Positions 10,295 through 24,188 of a stretch of DNA of 64,000 nt are shown piece after piece; the stretch's first letter is position 1, and the number at the start of each line of letters is the position of its first letter. The notes below the pieces were generated by a model. It ran no database searches. It was not told the origin of the DNA and saw nothing but the letters and a program-made list of their open reading frames with translations. The DNA lies in NCBI RefSeq assembly GCF_030161875.1, contig NZ_BSVA01000001.1, forward strand, positions 2,666,001 to 2,730,000. Direction: 5' to 3'. Position numbers and translations under genes: made by a program. This DNA is from Homoserinibacter gongjuensis (GTDB lineage Bacteria > Actinomycetota > Actinomycetes > Actinomycetales > Microbacteriaceae).

Positions 10295-11316
10295 ATGAAG
10301 AGAAGCATCCTGGCCGCCGCGGCGGCCGCAACCGTCGCCGTTCTGGCGCTGAGCGGGTGCGCCGGCGAGAACGCCGCGCCCGAGACCGGCGGCGATGCGG
10401 GGAGTGGAGCAAGTCCACCCTCAACATCGACTTCGCGACCTACAACCCGCTGAGCCTCATCATCAAGGACCAGGGTTGGCTCGAGAAGACCCTGGGCGAC
10501 GACGTGACGGTCAACTGGACGCAGTCGCTCGGCTCGAACAAGGCGAACGAGGGTCTGCGCGCAGGCGCGCTCGACGTCGGCACGCCTGCCGGATCCGCAT
10601 CGCTTCTCGCGCGCTCCAACGGCTCGCCCATCAAGACCATCGACATCTACACGCAGCCCGAATGGTCCGCCCTCGCGACGCGTCCGGGCAGCGGCATCGA
10701 CTCGGTGGAGGATCTGCGCGGCAAGACCGTCGCCGTCACCGTGGGCACCGACCCGTACTTCTTCCTGCTGCAGGCGCTCGACGAGGCCGGTGTGGATCCG
10801 AGCGAGGTCGACATCCAGAATCTCCAGCACGCCGACGGCGGTGCGGCCCTCGTGAACGGCACGGTCGACGCATGGTCGGGCCTCGACCCGATGATGGCCG
10901 CCCACGAGATCGATGGAGACATCGAGCTCTTCTACCGCAACGTGGACTTCAACACCTACGGCTTCGTGAACGCCACCGAGGACTTCGTCACGAACCACGC
11001 CGATCTCGCGCAGCTCGTCGTGGACGCGTACGAGAAGGCGCGCGCCTGGGCGCTGGAACACCCGGATGAGACCTCGGCGCTGCTCGCGGAGGTCGCCGCG
11101 ATCGACCCGGCCGTGGCCGACAAGGTCTTGCTTGAGCGCACCACGATCGACCTTGACCCGGTTCCCGGCGACGCGCAGCTCAAGGTGCTCACGGTCGTCG
11201 CGCCGATCCAGGTCGCGAATGGCGACATCGCGAGCCAGGACGCGGCCGATTCGGCGCTGTCGACGCTGCTCTATCCGGACTTCGCTCAGAAGGCCGACCC
11301 GAGCCGGGTGGGCTGA
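10295..11316 (+). CDS. Substrate-binding lipoprotein of the ABC importer (one apparent frameshift)
   Basis: Extracytoplasmic binding protein of the SsuA/TauA/NMT1-like class. It has a lipoprotein signal (MKRSILAAAAAATVAVLALSGC; lipobox LSGC). The mature domain has the type-2 periplasmic fold pattern seen in sulfonate, nitrate and pyrimidine-precursor binders: NIDFATYNPLSLIIKDQGWLE, then GTPAGSASLLARSNG and VEDLRGKTVAVTVGTDPYFFL. A base is missing in the GGGG run at about 10400; the repaired product has 340 residues. RBS is AAGGA about 10 bases before ATG 10295. Ligand unknown; aliphatic sulfonates are the closest guess. Confidence 0.85.
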
Positions 11317-11320
11317 CGCG

Positions 11321-12216
11321 ATGGCGGCCTCTCCTCTCTACCTCACGGGCGAGTCGGTCGGCCGCGGCGGCGTCGCGGGTCCCCCGCCGACCCGCGGGTG
11401 ACGGGAGAGGCCGTCTCGCTCTCCTCGAGCGACTTCGGCACCGCGGTGGTCGAGCGTCGTCGCGGCGGTTCACGCTGGCGCTGGCTGCTGGGAGTCAGCC
11501 TTCCGCTCGCGCTCTTCGGTCTCTGGTGGCTCGCCACGCACCTGGCGTGGGTGCCGGTGTTCAAACTGCCGACGCCGGAGTCGGTCGTCACGGCGGCGTT
11601 CGACCTCGCGGCGCGCGACCTGCTCTGGCAGTACATCGGCATCTCGACCCAGCGGGTGTTCCTGGGCTTCGTCATCGGCTCGATCATCGGACTCGCGCTC
11701 GGCTCGCTCGTCGGCTTGTCGCGCTTCGCCGACTCGTTCCTCTCGCCGACCATCGGTGCCGCGCGCGCCGTGCCGTCACTCGCGTGGGTGCCCCTGCTCA
11801 TCCTGTATCTCGGGTTCGGCGAGGACTCGAAGGTCGCGCTCGTCATCATCGGAGCGCTCTTCCCCGTCTACACGACCGTCGCAGGGGCCCTGCGGCACGT
11901 CGATCCGCAGCTCGTCGAGTTCGGTCGGGCCTACGGCTATCACGGCGCACGCCTGCTCACGACCGTGCAGTTGCCCGCCGTGGTCCCCGCGATCATCTCC
12001 GGCCTGCGGCTTGCGCTCGCCCAGGCCTGGCTCTTCCTCGTGGCCGCCGAGCTCGTCGGGTCGACCATGGGTCTCGGCTTCCTGCTCATCGAGTCGCAGA
12101 ACAACGGTCGCATCGATCGGCTGTTCCTCGCGATCGTCGTGCTCGCCGTGCTCGGCAAGCTCTCCGACACGCTTGTGGGAGTGCTCGAGCGCTTCCTTCT
12201 CAAGCGCTGGGGCTGA
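11321..12216 (+). CDS. ABC transporter permease, nitrate/sulfonate/taurine type (apparent frameshift near the N-terminus)
   Basis: Inner-membrane permease of the BPD_transp_1 family. About six hydrophobic segments run from WLLGVSLPLALFGLWWLA to LFLAIVVLAVLGKLSD. The coupling-helix EAA-type loop is GRAYGYHGARLLTTVQLPAVVPAIISGLRLALAQAW. I start it at ATG 11321, four bases after the binding-protein stop. That needs one restored C in the CCCCC run near 11383, giving a 298-residue product. If that run is correct, GTG 11398 would start a 272-residue protein that still has all membrane segments. Confidence 0.85.
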
Positions 12217-12240
12217 CACCGAAGAGCCGTGGCGCAGAAC

Positions 12241-12269
12241 GGCCCGCCGCGCACGAGACGCGACGGGCC
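12241..12269. terminator. Bidirectional hairpin terminator
   Basis: GGCCCG-C-CGCG / CGCG-A-CGGGCC stem with a 7-base loop, between the convergent permease (stop 12216) and DoxX-like gene (stop 12286). There is no U-tract, as is common in high-GC actinobacteria. Confidence 0.6.
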
Positions 12270-12285
12270 GGATCGAGCGTGTCGC

Positions 12286-12828
12286 TCAGCGTGACGAGGG
12301 GCGTGTGCGGCTGAAGGCCGCGACGACGAACAGACCCGCGATGAGCACGATGTTCTTCGCGATGAACTCGCCCGTCAGGGTGAGGGCGAGCGGGTTGCCG
12401 TCACTGTAGGCGAGGGCCGGGTACACCAGGAACACCGCGAAGGTGCCCAGCAGGTGCACGACCTGCGCCGCGGCGACCCACGGCACGAAGAGCCCGAAGG
12501 CGATGAGCAGGCCGGCGACGACCTCGAAGACGCCCATGGCGATCACGGCCTGCGTCTCGGGCAGGAACGGCACCATCGAGGCGACGAGCTCGCCCACCGG
12601 GCTCAGCCCGGCGATCTTGAGCGCGCCGAACGCGACGTAGACGAACGCGAGCGAGAGCCGCAGCACGGGGATGCCGAGGCGAGCGAGCACGTCGAGAACG
12701 CGCTGCTCGGTTCGCAGCACCCACGCCCAGGCCGCCGCACGAGGCGATCGGGGGCGGGCGGGAACGCTCGCGCGGACGGTCTCGTACTGCTCAGGGTCGG
12801 CCGAGCGGATGGGGGTGGTGGTGGTCAT
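12286..12828 (-). CDS. DoxX-like small membrane protein
   Basis: 180-residue protein with four hydrophobic segments: PVLRLSLAFVYVAFGALKIAG, AVIAMGVFEVVAGLLIAFGLF, AAQVVHLLGTFAVFLVYPAL and the last from GEFIAKNIVLIAGLFVVAA. This is the DoxX/DUF417-like layout, a family linked to quinone or redox functions but with no firm role here. I choose ATG 12828, which has GGAG upstream; an in-frame ATG at 12840 adds four residues. Convergent with the ABC importer. Confidence 0.75.
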   Translation of the reverse strand: MTTTTPIRSADPEQYETVRASVPARPRSPRAAAWAWVLRTEQRVLDVLARLGIPVLRLSLAFVYVAFGALKIAGLSPVGELVASMVPFLPETQAVIAMGVFEVVAGLLIAFGLFVPWVAAAQVVHLLGTFAVFLVYPALAYSDGNPLALTLTGEFIAKNIVLIAGLFVVAAFSRTRPSSR

Positions 12829-12959
12829 GGTGTGCTCCAAGGGGGTTGTCGGAGGTGGAGGTTGGTGGTTCCACGTTCCCGAGCCAACGACCTGGAGGCC
12901 CAGAGGCAGCCGTCCTCGATTCGCCCGGGGCCCGCGCAGGACGAGTTCGGGACACGCGC

Positions 12960-12965
12960 TATGCT
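12960..12965 (+). promoter_or_regulatory. -10 box of the pyr operon promoter
   Basis: TATGCT at 12960-12965 is the best -10 upstream of pyrR. It puts the transcript start at about 12972, just before the PyrR-binding loop. No strong -35 is visible. Confidence 0.5.
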
Positions 12966-12977
12966 CGGAGCTAACAG

Positions 12978-13017
12978 ACGTCCTTTAAGTCCGTCCCGAG
13001 AGGCGGGGAAGGAGGTC
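12978..13017 (+). promoter_or_regulatory. PyrR-binding RNA loop overlapping the pyrR ribosome-binding site
   Basis: The leader folds as an outer stem, GACGTCCTT (12978-12986) with AAGGAGGTC (13009-13017), broken by one G-G mismatch. A CCCG/CGGG hairpin above it carries the GAGAGG loop (about 12994-13006). GAGAGG in a purine-rich loop is the hallmark of PyrR binding sites. The 3' strand of the outer stem is the Shine-Dalgarno AAGGAGG of pyrR, so binding of PyrR (with UMP/UTP) should block translation. The same arrangement is known from mycobacterial pyr leaders. No separate terminator hairpin is seen, which favours translational repression over attenuation. Confidence 0.85.
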
Positions 13018-13020
13018 AGG

Positions 13021-14520
<1,500 letters not shown>

Positions 14521-14524
<4 letters not shown>

Positions 14525-15854
14525 CGACGATTCTCATCCGGGGCGCCCGGCTGCCCGACGGCACCGCGACCGACCTCCTCGTCGAGGGCGGCGTCGTGAC
14601 CGAACGCGGCACATCCCTCAGCCGCGACGGCGCGACCGTGATCGACGCCGACGGCCTCGTGGCGCTGCCCGGCCTCGTCGACCTGCACACCCACCTGCGC
14701 GAGCCGGGCTTCGAGGCGAGCGAGACGGTGCTCACGGGAACCCGCGCGGCCGCTGCCGGCGGCTTCACGGCTGTGCACGCCATGGCCAACACCTCCCCGG
14801 TGGCCGATACCGCGGGCGTCGTCGAGCAGGTCGCCTCGCTCGGTGCGCAGCACGGTTACGCCACGGTGCGCCCGATCGGCGCCGTCACCGTGGGGCTCGC
14901 GGGCGAGCGGCTCGCCGAGATCGGCGCCATGTCGCACTCCCGTGCCGCGGTGCGCGTCTTCAGCGACGACGGCAAGTGCGTGCATGACTCGCTGCTCATG
15001 CGGCGCGCCCTCGAGTACGTCGCGACCTTCGACGGCGTCATCGCCCAGCACGCGCAGGACCCCCGCCTGACCGAGGACGCCCAGATGAACGAGGGCGCGC
15101 TCAGCTCGGAGCTCGGACTGGCGGGCTGGCCCGCGGTCGCCGAGGAGGCGATCATCGCGCGCGACGTGCTGCTCGCGGATGCCGTGGGCGCCCGCCTGCA
15201 CATCTGCCACCTCTCGACCGCGGGCAGCGTGGAGGTCGTGCGCTGGGCCAAGGCGCGCGGCATCCGGGTGACCGCGGAGGTCACCCGCACCACCTGCTGC
15301 TCACCGAGCAGGTGGTGGCGCACGCGCAGGCCCCCTATGCCCGGAGCTACGACGCGCGCTTCAAGGTCAACCCGCCGCTGCGGCGTGACGAAGACGTGCA
15401 GGCGCTGCGCGCGGCGCTGGCCGACGGCACGATCGATATCGTCGCGACCGACCACGCACCACATCCGATCGAGACGAAGGAGTGCGCCTGGCAGGAGGCT
15501 TCGTTCGGCATGGTGGGGCTGGAAAGCGCCCTTTCGGTCGTTCAGACCGCCATGGTCGACACCGGGCTGCTCGGCTGGGACGACGTCGCGCGCGTGCTCT
15601 CGCGGGTACCCGCCGAGATCGGGCGCCTCGCAGGGTACGACGCACCGTTCGAGGTCGGCAGCCCCGCACACCTGACGCTCGTCGATCCCGCCGCCACGCG
15701 CACCTTCGGCACGGATGCCCTCCACGGCAAGGGCGTCAACTCCCCGTACCTCGGGCGCACGCTGCCCGGCCGCGTCATGGCGACGATCCACGGCGGCGTA
15801 CCCACCGTTCTGAACGGCGAACTTCTCTCGCCGGAGGAGGTCTCCCATGGATGA
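14521..15854 (+). CDS. pyrC: Dihydroorotase, class I (one apparent frameshift)
   Basis: Zinc amidohydrolase that closes carbamoyl aspartate to dihydroorotate. [12 protein letters not shown] gives the first metal ligands, followed by [10 protein letters not shown], the IAQHAQD ligands, HICHLST and the catalytic Asp of ATDHAPH. One C is missing near 15282; with it [15 protein letters not shown] is restored. Repaired length is 444 residues. The end overlaps the next small gene by eight bases, so expression is probably coupled. Confidence 0.93.
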
Positions 15855-16413
15855 GCGGCTGATCCCCGCCCTCGTGATCCTCTCGATGGTCGTCATCGCC
15901 TTCGTGTTCATGGCGCTCGGCTGGCGCAACCGTCGACGCCGCCAGGCGAACCTCGATGTGGTGCCCGTTCCGCCGAGCGAGATCGGCGACGAGATCGCCC
16001 GCGAACGCGTGTTGTACGTCGCCACCACCCTCGCCGAGCAGCCGCTCGAGCGCGTCGTCGTGGGCGGACTCGGGTTCCGGGCCAAGGGCGAGGTGCACAT
16101 CGCGCGCGGCGGGCTCGTGCTCGACCTCGCGGGCGCACCACCCGCGTTCATCCCGGTCGCCGACATCCGCGGCGTGGGGCTGGCGAGCTGGACGATCGAC
16201 AAGGGCGTGGAGGAGGGCGGCCTCGTCTTCGTGCGCTGGCAGCTCGGTGACACGACGGTCGACAGCTACCTGCGCTCCGAGCACTCCGAGCGGCTCCTCG
16301 ATGAGCTCACCGAACTCTCGCCGGCGGCCGCCGAGGCCGCGCGCGACGCGGGCGCGACATCGCCGACCGCACCCGTGACATCCGACACCCCCGACGGAGA
16401 GGCATCCGCATGA
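15847..16413 (+). CDS. Conserved single-pass membrane protein between pyrC and carA (PH-like)
   Basis: 188 residues: an N-terminal membrane helix ([22 protein letters not shown]), a basic RNRRRRQ stop-transfer, a beta-rich soluble domain of about 120 residues with [34 protein letters not shown], and an acidic Ala/Thr-rich tail. The place between pyrC and carA is conserved in actinobacteria (a similar small protein occupies it in mycobacteria), but no biochemical role is known to me. Its stop overlaps the carA start (ATGA). Confidence 0.75.
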   Translation: MDERLIPALVILSMVVIAFVFMALGWRNRRRRQANLDVVPVPPSEIGDEIARERVLYVATTLAEQPLERVVVGGLGFRAKGEVHIARGGLVLDLAGAPPAFIPVADIRGVGLASWTIDKGVEEGGLVFVRWQLGDTTVDSYLRSEHSERLLDELTELSPAAAEAARDAGATSPTAPVTSDTPDGEASA

Positions 16414-17610
16414 TCGACACCGACCCCGCGATCCTCGTACTGGAGGACGGCAGCCGTTACGTGGGCCGCGCCTACGCGCCCGCGGCCGCACCCTCGGCGA
16501 GGCGGTGTTCGCCACCGGCATGACCGGATACCAGGAGACCCTCACCGACCCGAGCTACGCAGGGCAGATCGTCGTCATGACGGCCCCGCACATCGGGAAC
16601 ACCGGCGTCAACGACGAGGATCCCGAGTCGCGGCGCATCTGGGTCTCCGGCTACGTCGTGCGCGACCCCTCCCGGGTCGTCTCGAACTTCCGCGCCAACG
16701 GATCCCTCGACGACGACCTCACCCGCAACGGTGTGGTCGGCATCAGCGGCATCGACACCCGTGCCGTGACGCGGCGCCTGCGGGATGCCGGCTCGATGCG
16801 TGCCGGCGTGTTCTCGGGCGCGGATGCGTCCCTCGCTCCCGAGGAGCAGCTCGCGATCGTCCGCGGTGCGGCCCAGATGGCGGGCCTCAACCTCTCGGCA
16901 GCGGTGTCGGTGCAGGCCGCCTCCGTCACGCCCGCCCGCGGCGAGCGCCTCGGCGCCCTCGCGGTGCTCGACCTCGGCGTGAAGCAGGCCACCGTCGAGA
17001 ACCTCGCCGATCGCGGCTTCGAGGTGCACGTGCTGCCCCAGGACGTCACGCTCGAGCAGCTGCTCGCGATCGAGCCCGTCGCGGTGTTCTACTCGAACGG
17101 ACCGGGCGACCCGGCGGCATCAGACGATCACGTGCAGCTGCTGCGCGGGGTGCTGGATGAGGGGCTGCCGTTCTTCGGAATCTGCTTCGGCAACCAGCTG
17201 CTCGGTCGCGCCCTCGGGCTCGGCACCTACAAGCTGCCCTACGGTCACCGCGGCATCAACCAGCCCGTGCTCGACAAGGCCACGGGACGCGTGGAGATCA
17301 CCGCCCACAACCACGGGTTCGCGGTCGACGCGCCGCTCGAGGGCGTCATCGAGAGCCCGAACGGCTATGGCCGGCTCGAGGTGAGCCACGTGGGGCTCAA
17401 CGACAACGTCGTGGAGGGGCTGCGCGCCCTCGACATCCCGGCCTTCTCGGTGCAGTACCACCCCGAGGCGGCGGCGGGTCCGCACGACGCCAACTACCTG
17501 TTCGACCGATTTGCGGACCTGGTGCGCGAGCACAGTGCAACCCGCGGGTTGAGTAGCCCGGCGCGGCCGGGCGTATCGAAACCGCGCACCACCGACGAGG
17601 AGAGCAACTA

Positions 17611-17611
<1 letters not shown>
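16410..17611 (+). CDS. carA: Carbamoyl-phosphate synthase small (glutaminase) subunit (one apparent frameshift; repeat-derived C-terminal tail)
   Basis: Hydrolyses glutamine and passes ammonia to CarB. ATG 16410 overlaps the previous stop. A missing G near 16472 breaks the frame; repaired it reads [24 protein letters not shown]. The class I amidotransferase domain has the nucleophile in [12 protein letters not shown] and the His-Glu of QYHPEA. Repaired length is 400 residues. The last 28 or so residues (from [16 protein letters not shown]) are encoded by a copy of a dispersed hairpin repeat and are not part of the family core. The stop TAG shares its G with the carB GTG. Confidence 0.92.
17548..17583. 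repeat. REP-like hairpin repeat, copy 1 (inside the 3' end of carA)
   Basis: GTTGAGTAG then CCCGGC...GCCGGG hairpin then CGTATCGAAACC. It matches the reverse complement of the copy at 49286-49325 on both flanks and in stem layout. Here it lies inside an open frame and is read as [12 protein letters not shown]. Confidence 0.75.
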
Positions 17612-20900
<3,289 letters not shown>

Positions 20901-20904
<4 letters not shown>

Positions 20905-21719
20905 CCGAGCCCTTCGCCACGCGGATCCGTGCGGTCGTCGCCCGGCACGGTGCGCTGTGCCTCGGCATCGACCCGCACGCGGCCCTGCTGCGTGACTGGG
21001 GTCTCACGGATGATGCGGCGGGCGTGCGCGAGTTCGGCCTGCGCAGCGTCGAGGCCGCGGCCGGTCGAATCGGCATCGTCAAGCCGCAGATCGCGTTCTT
21101 CGAGCGTCACGGTGCTGCCGGCTACGCGGTGCTCGAGGAGGTGCTCGCCGCCGCGCGCGCGGCGGGACTGTTCACGATCGCCGACGTGAAGCGAGGCGAC
21201 GTCGGCTCGACGGTCGACGCCTACGGCGAAGCCTGGCTCACACCCGGTTCGCCGCTCGAGGCCGATGCCATGACGGCCGTCGCCTACCAGGGCTTCGGCT
21301 CCCTCGACGGCGTGCTGGCACGCGCTGGGACCCACGACAAGGGAGTCTTCGTGCTCGCGGCCACGTCGAACCCGGAAAGCGCAGAGGTGCAGACTCTTCG
21401 TGCTCCGGACGGCGACACGATTCCCCGACGTATCGTGCGCGACGCGACAGAGAGCGGGGGAGTCGCCGGCGTCGTGGTCGGGGCGACGGCCGATCTCGCC
21501 TCGGTGGGCGTCGATCCGGCCGTGCTGGCGACGGTGCCCGTCCTCGCACCTGGTTTCGGCGCGCAGGGCGCGGCTCTCGCGGGTGCCCCGGCGACCTTCG
21601 GGGTCGCCCTCGGTGCCGTGATCCCCACCGTCTCGCGCGCGATCCTGGCTGCCGGACCAGACGGAATCGCCTCCGCGATCGACGCGACGGCGCGCGAGGT
21701 GGCATCGTGGCCCAGGTGA
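20901..21719 (+). CDS. pyrF: Orotidine 5'-phosphate decarboxylase, subfamily 2
   Basis: Final step to UMP. 272 residues from ATG 20901, overlapping the carB stop. The catalytic Lys-Asp array is in [13 protein letters not shown], with GIDPHAALL near the N-terminus and the phosphate-binding [10 protein letters not shown] at the end, typical of the type 2 (mycobacterial) enzymes. Intact. Orotate-to-OMP enzyme PyrE and PyrD are not in this window. Overlaps the next gene by 13 bases. Confidence 0.94.
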
Positions 21720-22623
21720 GCATGCCCGAGGTCGACCGCGCCGCGGCCGGTCGGGCGGCTATCGCTGCGCGCCGTGCTCGGGCAGCCGTGAAAGACGCCG
21801 TGCACCGCCGCGAACGACGCGCCCTCGAGGTCGCCGAGGCGGCCTGGGCCGAGCCCGCGAGCCCCGAGGGAACGCTCCGGGTGCGCGAGCTGCTCACGAG
21901 CATCCCGGGCATCGGTCCCACGCGCGTCGCGCGCATCATGCACGAGCTCGCTATCGCGGATGCCAAGCGCGTCGGCGGTCTCGGCAGCCGCCAGCGCACC
22001 AAGTTGCGCGCCTGGCTCGAGCAGCGCGAAGGCGCCGTGCCGCCGCGCAGCCGCCTCGTGGTGCTCGCGGGACCGACCGCGGTGGGCAAAGGCACCGTGT
22101 CGAGCTACATCCGTGACAACTATCCCGAGGTGCTGCTGAGCGTCTCCGCGACGACGCGCCCGCCTCGCCCCGGCGAGGTCGATGGCCGTCACTACTACTT
22201 CGTCGACGACGACACCTTCGACAAGATGATCGCCCAGGGGAGTTCCTCGAGTGGGCTACGGTGCACAACGCGTCGCGCTACGGCACCCCGCGGTCGCCGA
22301 TCGACGCGGCCCTGGCATCCGGACGCAGCGTGCTGCTCGAGATCGATCTGCAGGGGGCGCGCGCGGTCAAGGAGGCGATGCCCGACGCGCTGCTCGTGTT
22401 CCTGCTGCCGCCCAGCTGGGAGGAGTTGGTGCGTCGTCTGACCGGTCGGGGCACCGAGTCCGCGGCCGAGCAGGCCCGCCGACTCGAGACCGCGAAGGTC
22501 GAATTGGCCGCCCAGGACGAGTTCGACGTCAAGGTCATCAACCATGACGTCGGCCGCGCGGCGCAGGAGGTCGTAGAATTGCTGGCAGTGCCCGGAACCC
22601 CGTCCGCGCGCACGGAGACCTGA
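21707..22623 (+). CDS. gmk: Fusion of mIHF-type DNA-binding protein and guanylate kinase (one apparent frameshift)
   Basis: Residues 1 to about 108 resemble actinobacterial integration host factor (mIHF): a basic helical N-terminus, then [36 protein letters not shown], the helix-two-turn-helix block. Residues about 112-305 are guanylate kinase, with [15 protein letters not shown] (P-loop), [21 protein letters not shown] (GMP site) and VKVINHD. In mycobacteria mihF and gmk are adjacent separate genes; here a single frame covers both. One G is missing near 22237 ([17 protein letters not shown] when repaired), which lies in the kinase and does not affect the junction. Start GTG 21707, or ATG 21722. 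Confidence 0.9.
22574..22579 (+). promoter_or_regulatory. Possible internal -10 box for rpoZ
   Basis: TAGAAT lies inside the 3' end of gmk, about 55 bases before the rpoZ start. It could give rpoZ a promoter of its own. Evidence is the hexamer only. Confidence 0.3.
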
Positions 22624-22634
22624 GGAGAGCCGGA

Positions 22635-22889
22635 ATGGCCGACAACAAGGGCATCATCGACCCGCCCATCGACGAACTGCTGTCGAAGGTCGACTCGAAG
22701 TACCAGCTCGTCATCTTCGCCGCCAAGCGCGCGCGTCAGATCAACGACTACTACGCCGACCTGCATGAGGGCTCGCTCTTCGACAACGTCGGCCCGCTCG
22801 TCGACTCGACCATCGACGACAAGCCGCTCTCGGTCGCGCTGCACGAGATCAACGAGGACAAGCTCGTTCTCACCCCCATCGCCGAGTAG
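22635..22889 (+). CDS. rpoZ: RNA polymerase omega subunit
   Basis: Assembly factor for the beta' subunit. 84 residues with [36 protein letters not shown], the omega core with its conserved RAR-Q-N, and the C-terminal [10 protein letters not shown] segment. RBS GAGGAGAG about 6 bases before ATG 22635. Eleven bases separate it from gmk, so it is in the same operon. Confidence 0.96.
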   Translation: MADNKGIIDPPIDELLSKVDSKYQLVIFAAKRARQINDYYADLHEGSLFDNVGPLVDSTIDDKPLSVALHEINEDKLVLTPIAE

Positions 22890-22951
22890 CCCGACGATGT
22901 CCCGCTGGCCCCGGAGCCGCGCGGCGGCGTCTCGGAACCGGCGTCGTGCCG

Positions 22952-24142
22952 ATGACTGAGCCGTTGCGGGTCGTCGTCGGCATCTCGGGCGGCATCGCGG
23001 CCTACAAGGCCGTCGGTGTCGTGCGCGAGTTCGTGCTGCGCGGTCACGACGTGCACGTCGTGGCGTCGGATGCCGCCCTGCGTTTCGTGGGACGTCCGAC
23101 CCTCGAGGCCATCAGTCGCAACCCCGTGCAGACGGAGCTCTTCGACGGGGTGGCGGAGGTGCGTCACGTCGCGCTCGGCCAGTCCGCGGATCTCGTGGTG
23201 GTGGCCCCCGCGACCGCGAACACGCTCGCCAAGCTCGCGGCGGGGCTCGCCGACGACCTGCTCGGCACGACGATCCTCGCCTCGACCGCGCCGCTCGTGG
23301 TGGCGCCCGCGATGCACACCGAGATGTGGCAGAACCCGGCCACCCGCGACAACGTGGCCACTCTCCGGGCGCGCGGCGTGCACGTCGTGGGACCGGCGTC
23401 GGGCCAGCTCACCGGCAGCGACAGCGGGCCCGGGCGCATGTCCGAGCCCATCGACATCGTCGACGCCGCGCTTGCCGCGTTGCGGCCCCGTGACCTCACC
23501 GGACGGCGCGTCGTCGTGACCGCCGGCGGAACCCGTGAGCCGCTCGACCCGGTGCGGTTCATCGGCAACCGCTCGAGCGGCAGGCAGGGCATCGCCCTGG
23601 CCGAGGCCGCGCGCGATCGCGGGGCGGAGGTCGTGCTCGTCGCCGCCCACCTCGAGGTGGCTGCCCCGACGGGGGTGGAACTGCAGGAGGTCGCCACAAC
23701 GGAGCAGCTCCGCGTTGCGACGCTGGATGCGGCAGCCGGGGCTGACGCCGTGATCATGGCGGCCGCGGTGGCGGACTACCGGCCGGAGACGGTCGCGCCA
23801 GGAAAGATCAAGAAGGAGCAGCAGGGCGACGAGCTCACGCTACGGCTCGTGCGCAATCCCGACATCCTGGCGGAGCTCGCCGCCGAGCGGACTCCCGGCC
23901 GCACCCTGATCGGATTCGCGGCCGAGACCGAGTCCGACGACGACGCCATGCTCGAACTCGGACGCGCGAAACTGGCGCGAAAGGGCTGCGACCATCTGGT
24001 CGTCAACAGGGTCGGCTGGAACGAGGGTTTCGCCGCAGCTGAGAACACCGTCGTCATCGTGTCGCGACCCGGCGATATAGTGACCCGGGCGAGCGGCACC
24101 AAGCGCGAGGTCGCGGACGCGATCCTCGATCTGCTGGTTTGA
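22952..24142 (+). CDS. coaBC: Bifunctional phosphopantothenoylcysteine decarboxylase / synthetase
   Basis: Two CoA synthesis steps in one polypeptide. The N-terminal flavoprotein (CoaC) begins [21 protein letters not shown] and has the catalytic His of VRHVALG and the PAMHTEMW loop. The C-terminal CoaB half starts near residue 190 with [20 protein letters not shown] and holds AAAVADYRP and GFAAETE. 396 residues from ATG 22952; GTG 22946 is an in-frame alternative. Intact. The rpoZ-coaBC-metK-priA order is common in actinobacteria. Confidence 0.95.
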   Translation: MTEPLRVVVGISGGIAAYKAVGVVREFVLRGHDVHVVASDAALRFVGRPTLEAISRNPVQTELFDGVAEVRHVALGQSADLVVVAPATANTLAKLAAGLADDLLGTTILASTAPLVVAPAMHTEMWQNPATRDNVATLRARGVHVVGPASGQLTGSDSGPGRMSEPIDIVDAALAALRPRDLTGRRVVVTAGGTREPLDPVRFIGNRSSGRQGIALAEAARDRGAEVVLVAAHLEVAAPTGVELQEVATTEQLRVATLDAAAGADAVIMAAAVADYRPETVAPGKIKKEQQGDELTLRLVRNPDILAELAAERTPGRTLIGFAAETESDDDAMLELGRAKLARKGCDHLVVNRVGWNEGFAAAENTVVIVSRPGDIVTRASGTKREVADAILDLLV

Positions 24143-24178
24143 CCCGCCGCCGCGATCCTTCGACGACTCGACTGAAAC

Positions 24179-24184
24179 TAGGGT
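24179..24184 (+). promoter_or_regulatory. -10 box upstream of metK
   Basis: TAGGGT lies four bases before GTG 24189 and overlaps GTG 24183. If it is the -10, the transcript is leaderless or nearly so and GTG 24189 ([12 protein letters not shown]) is the better start. Confidence 0.4.
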
Positions 24185-24188
24185 GTCC

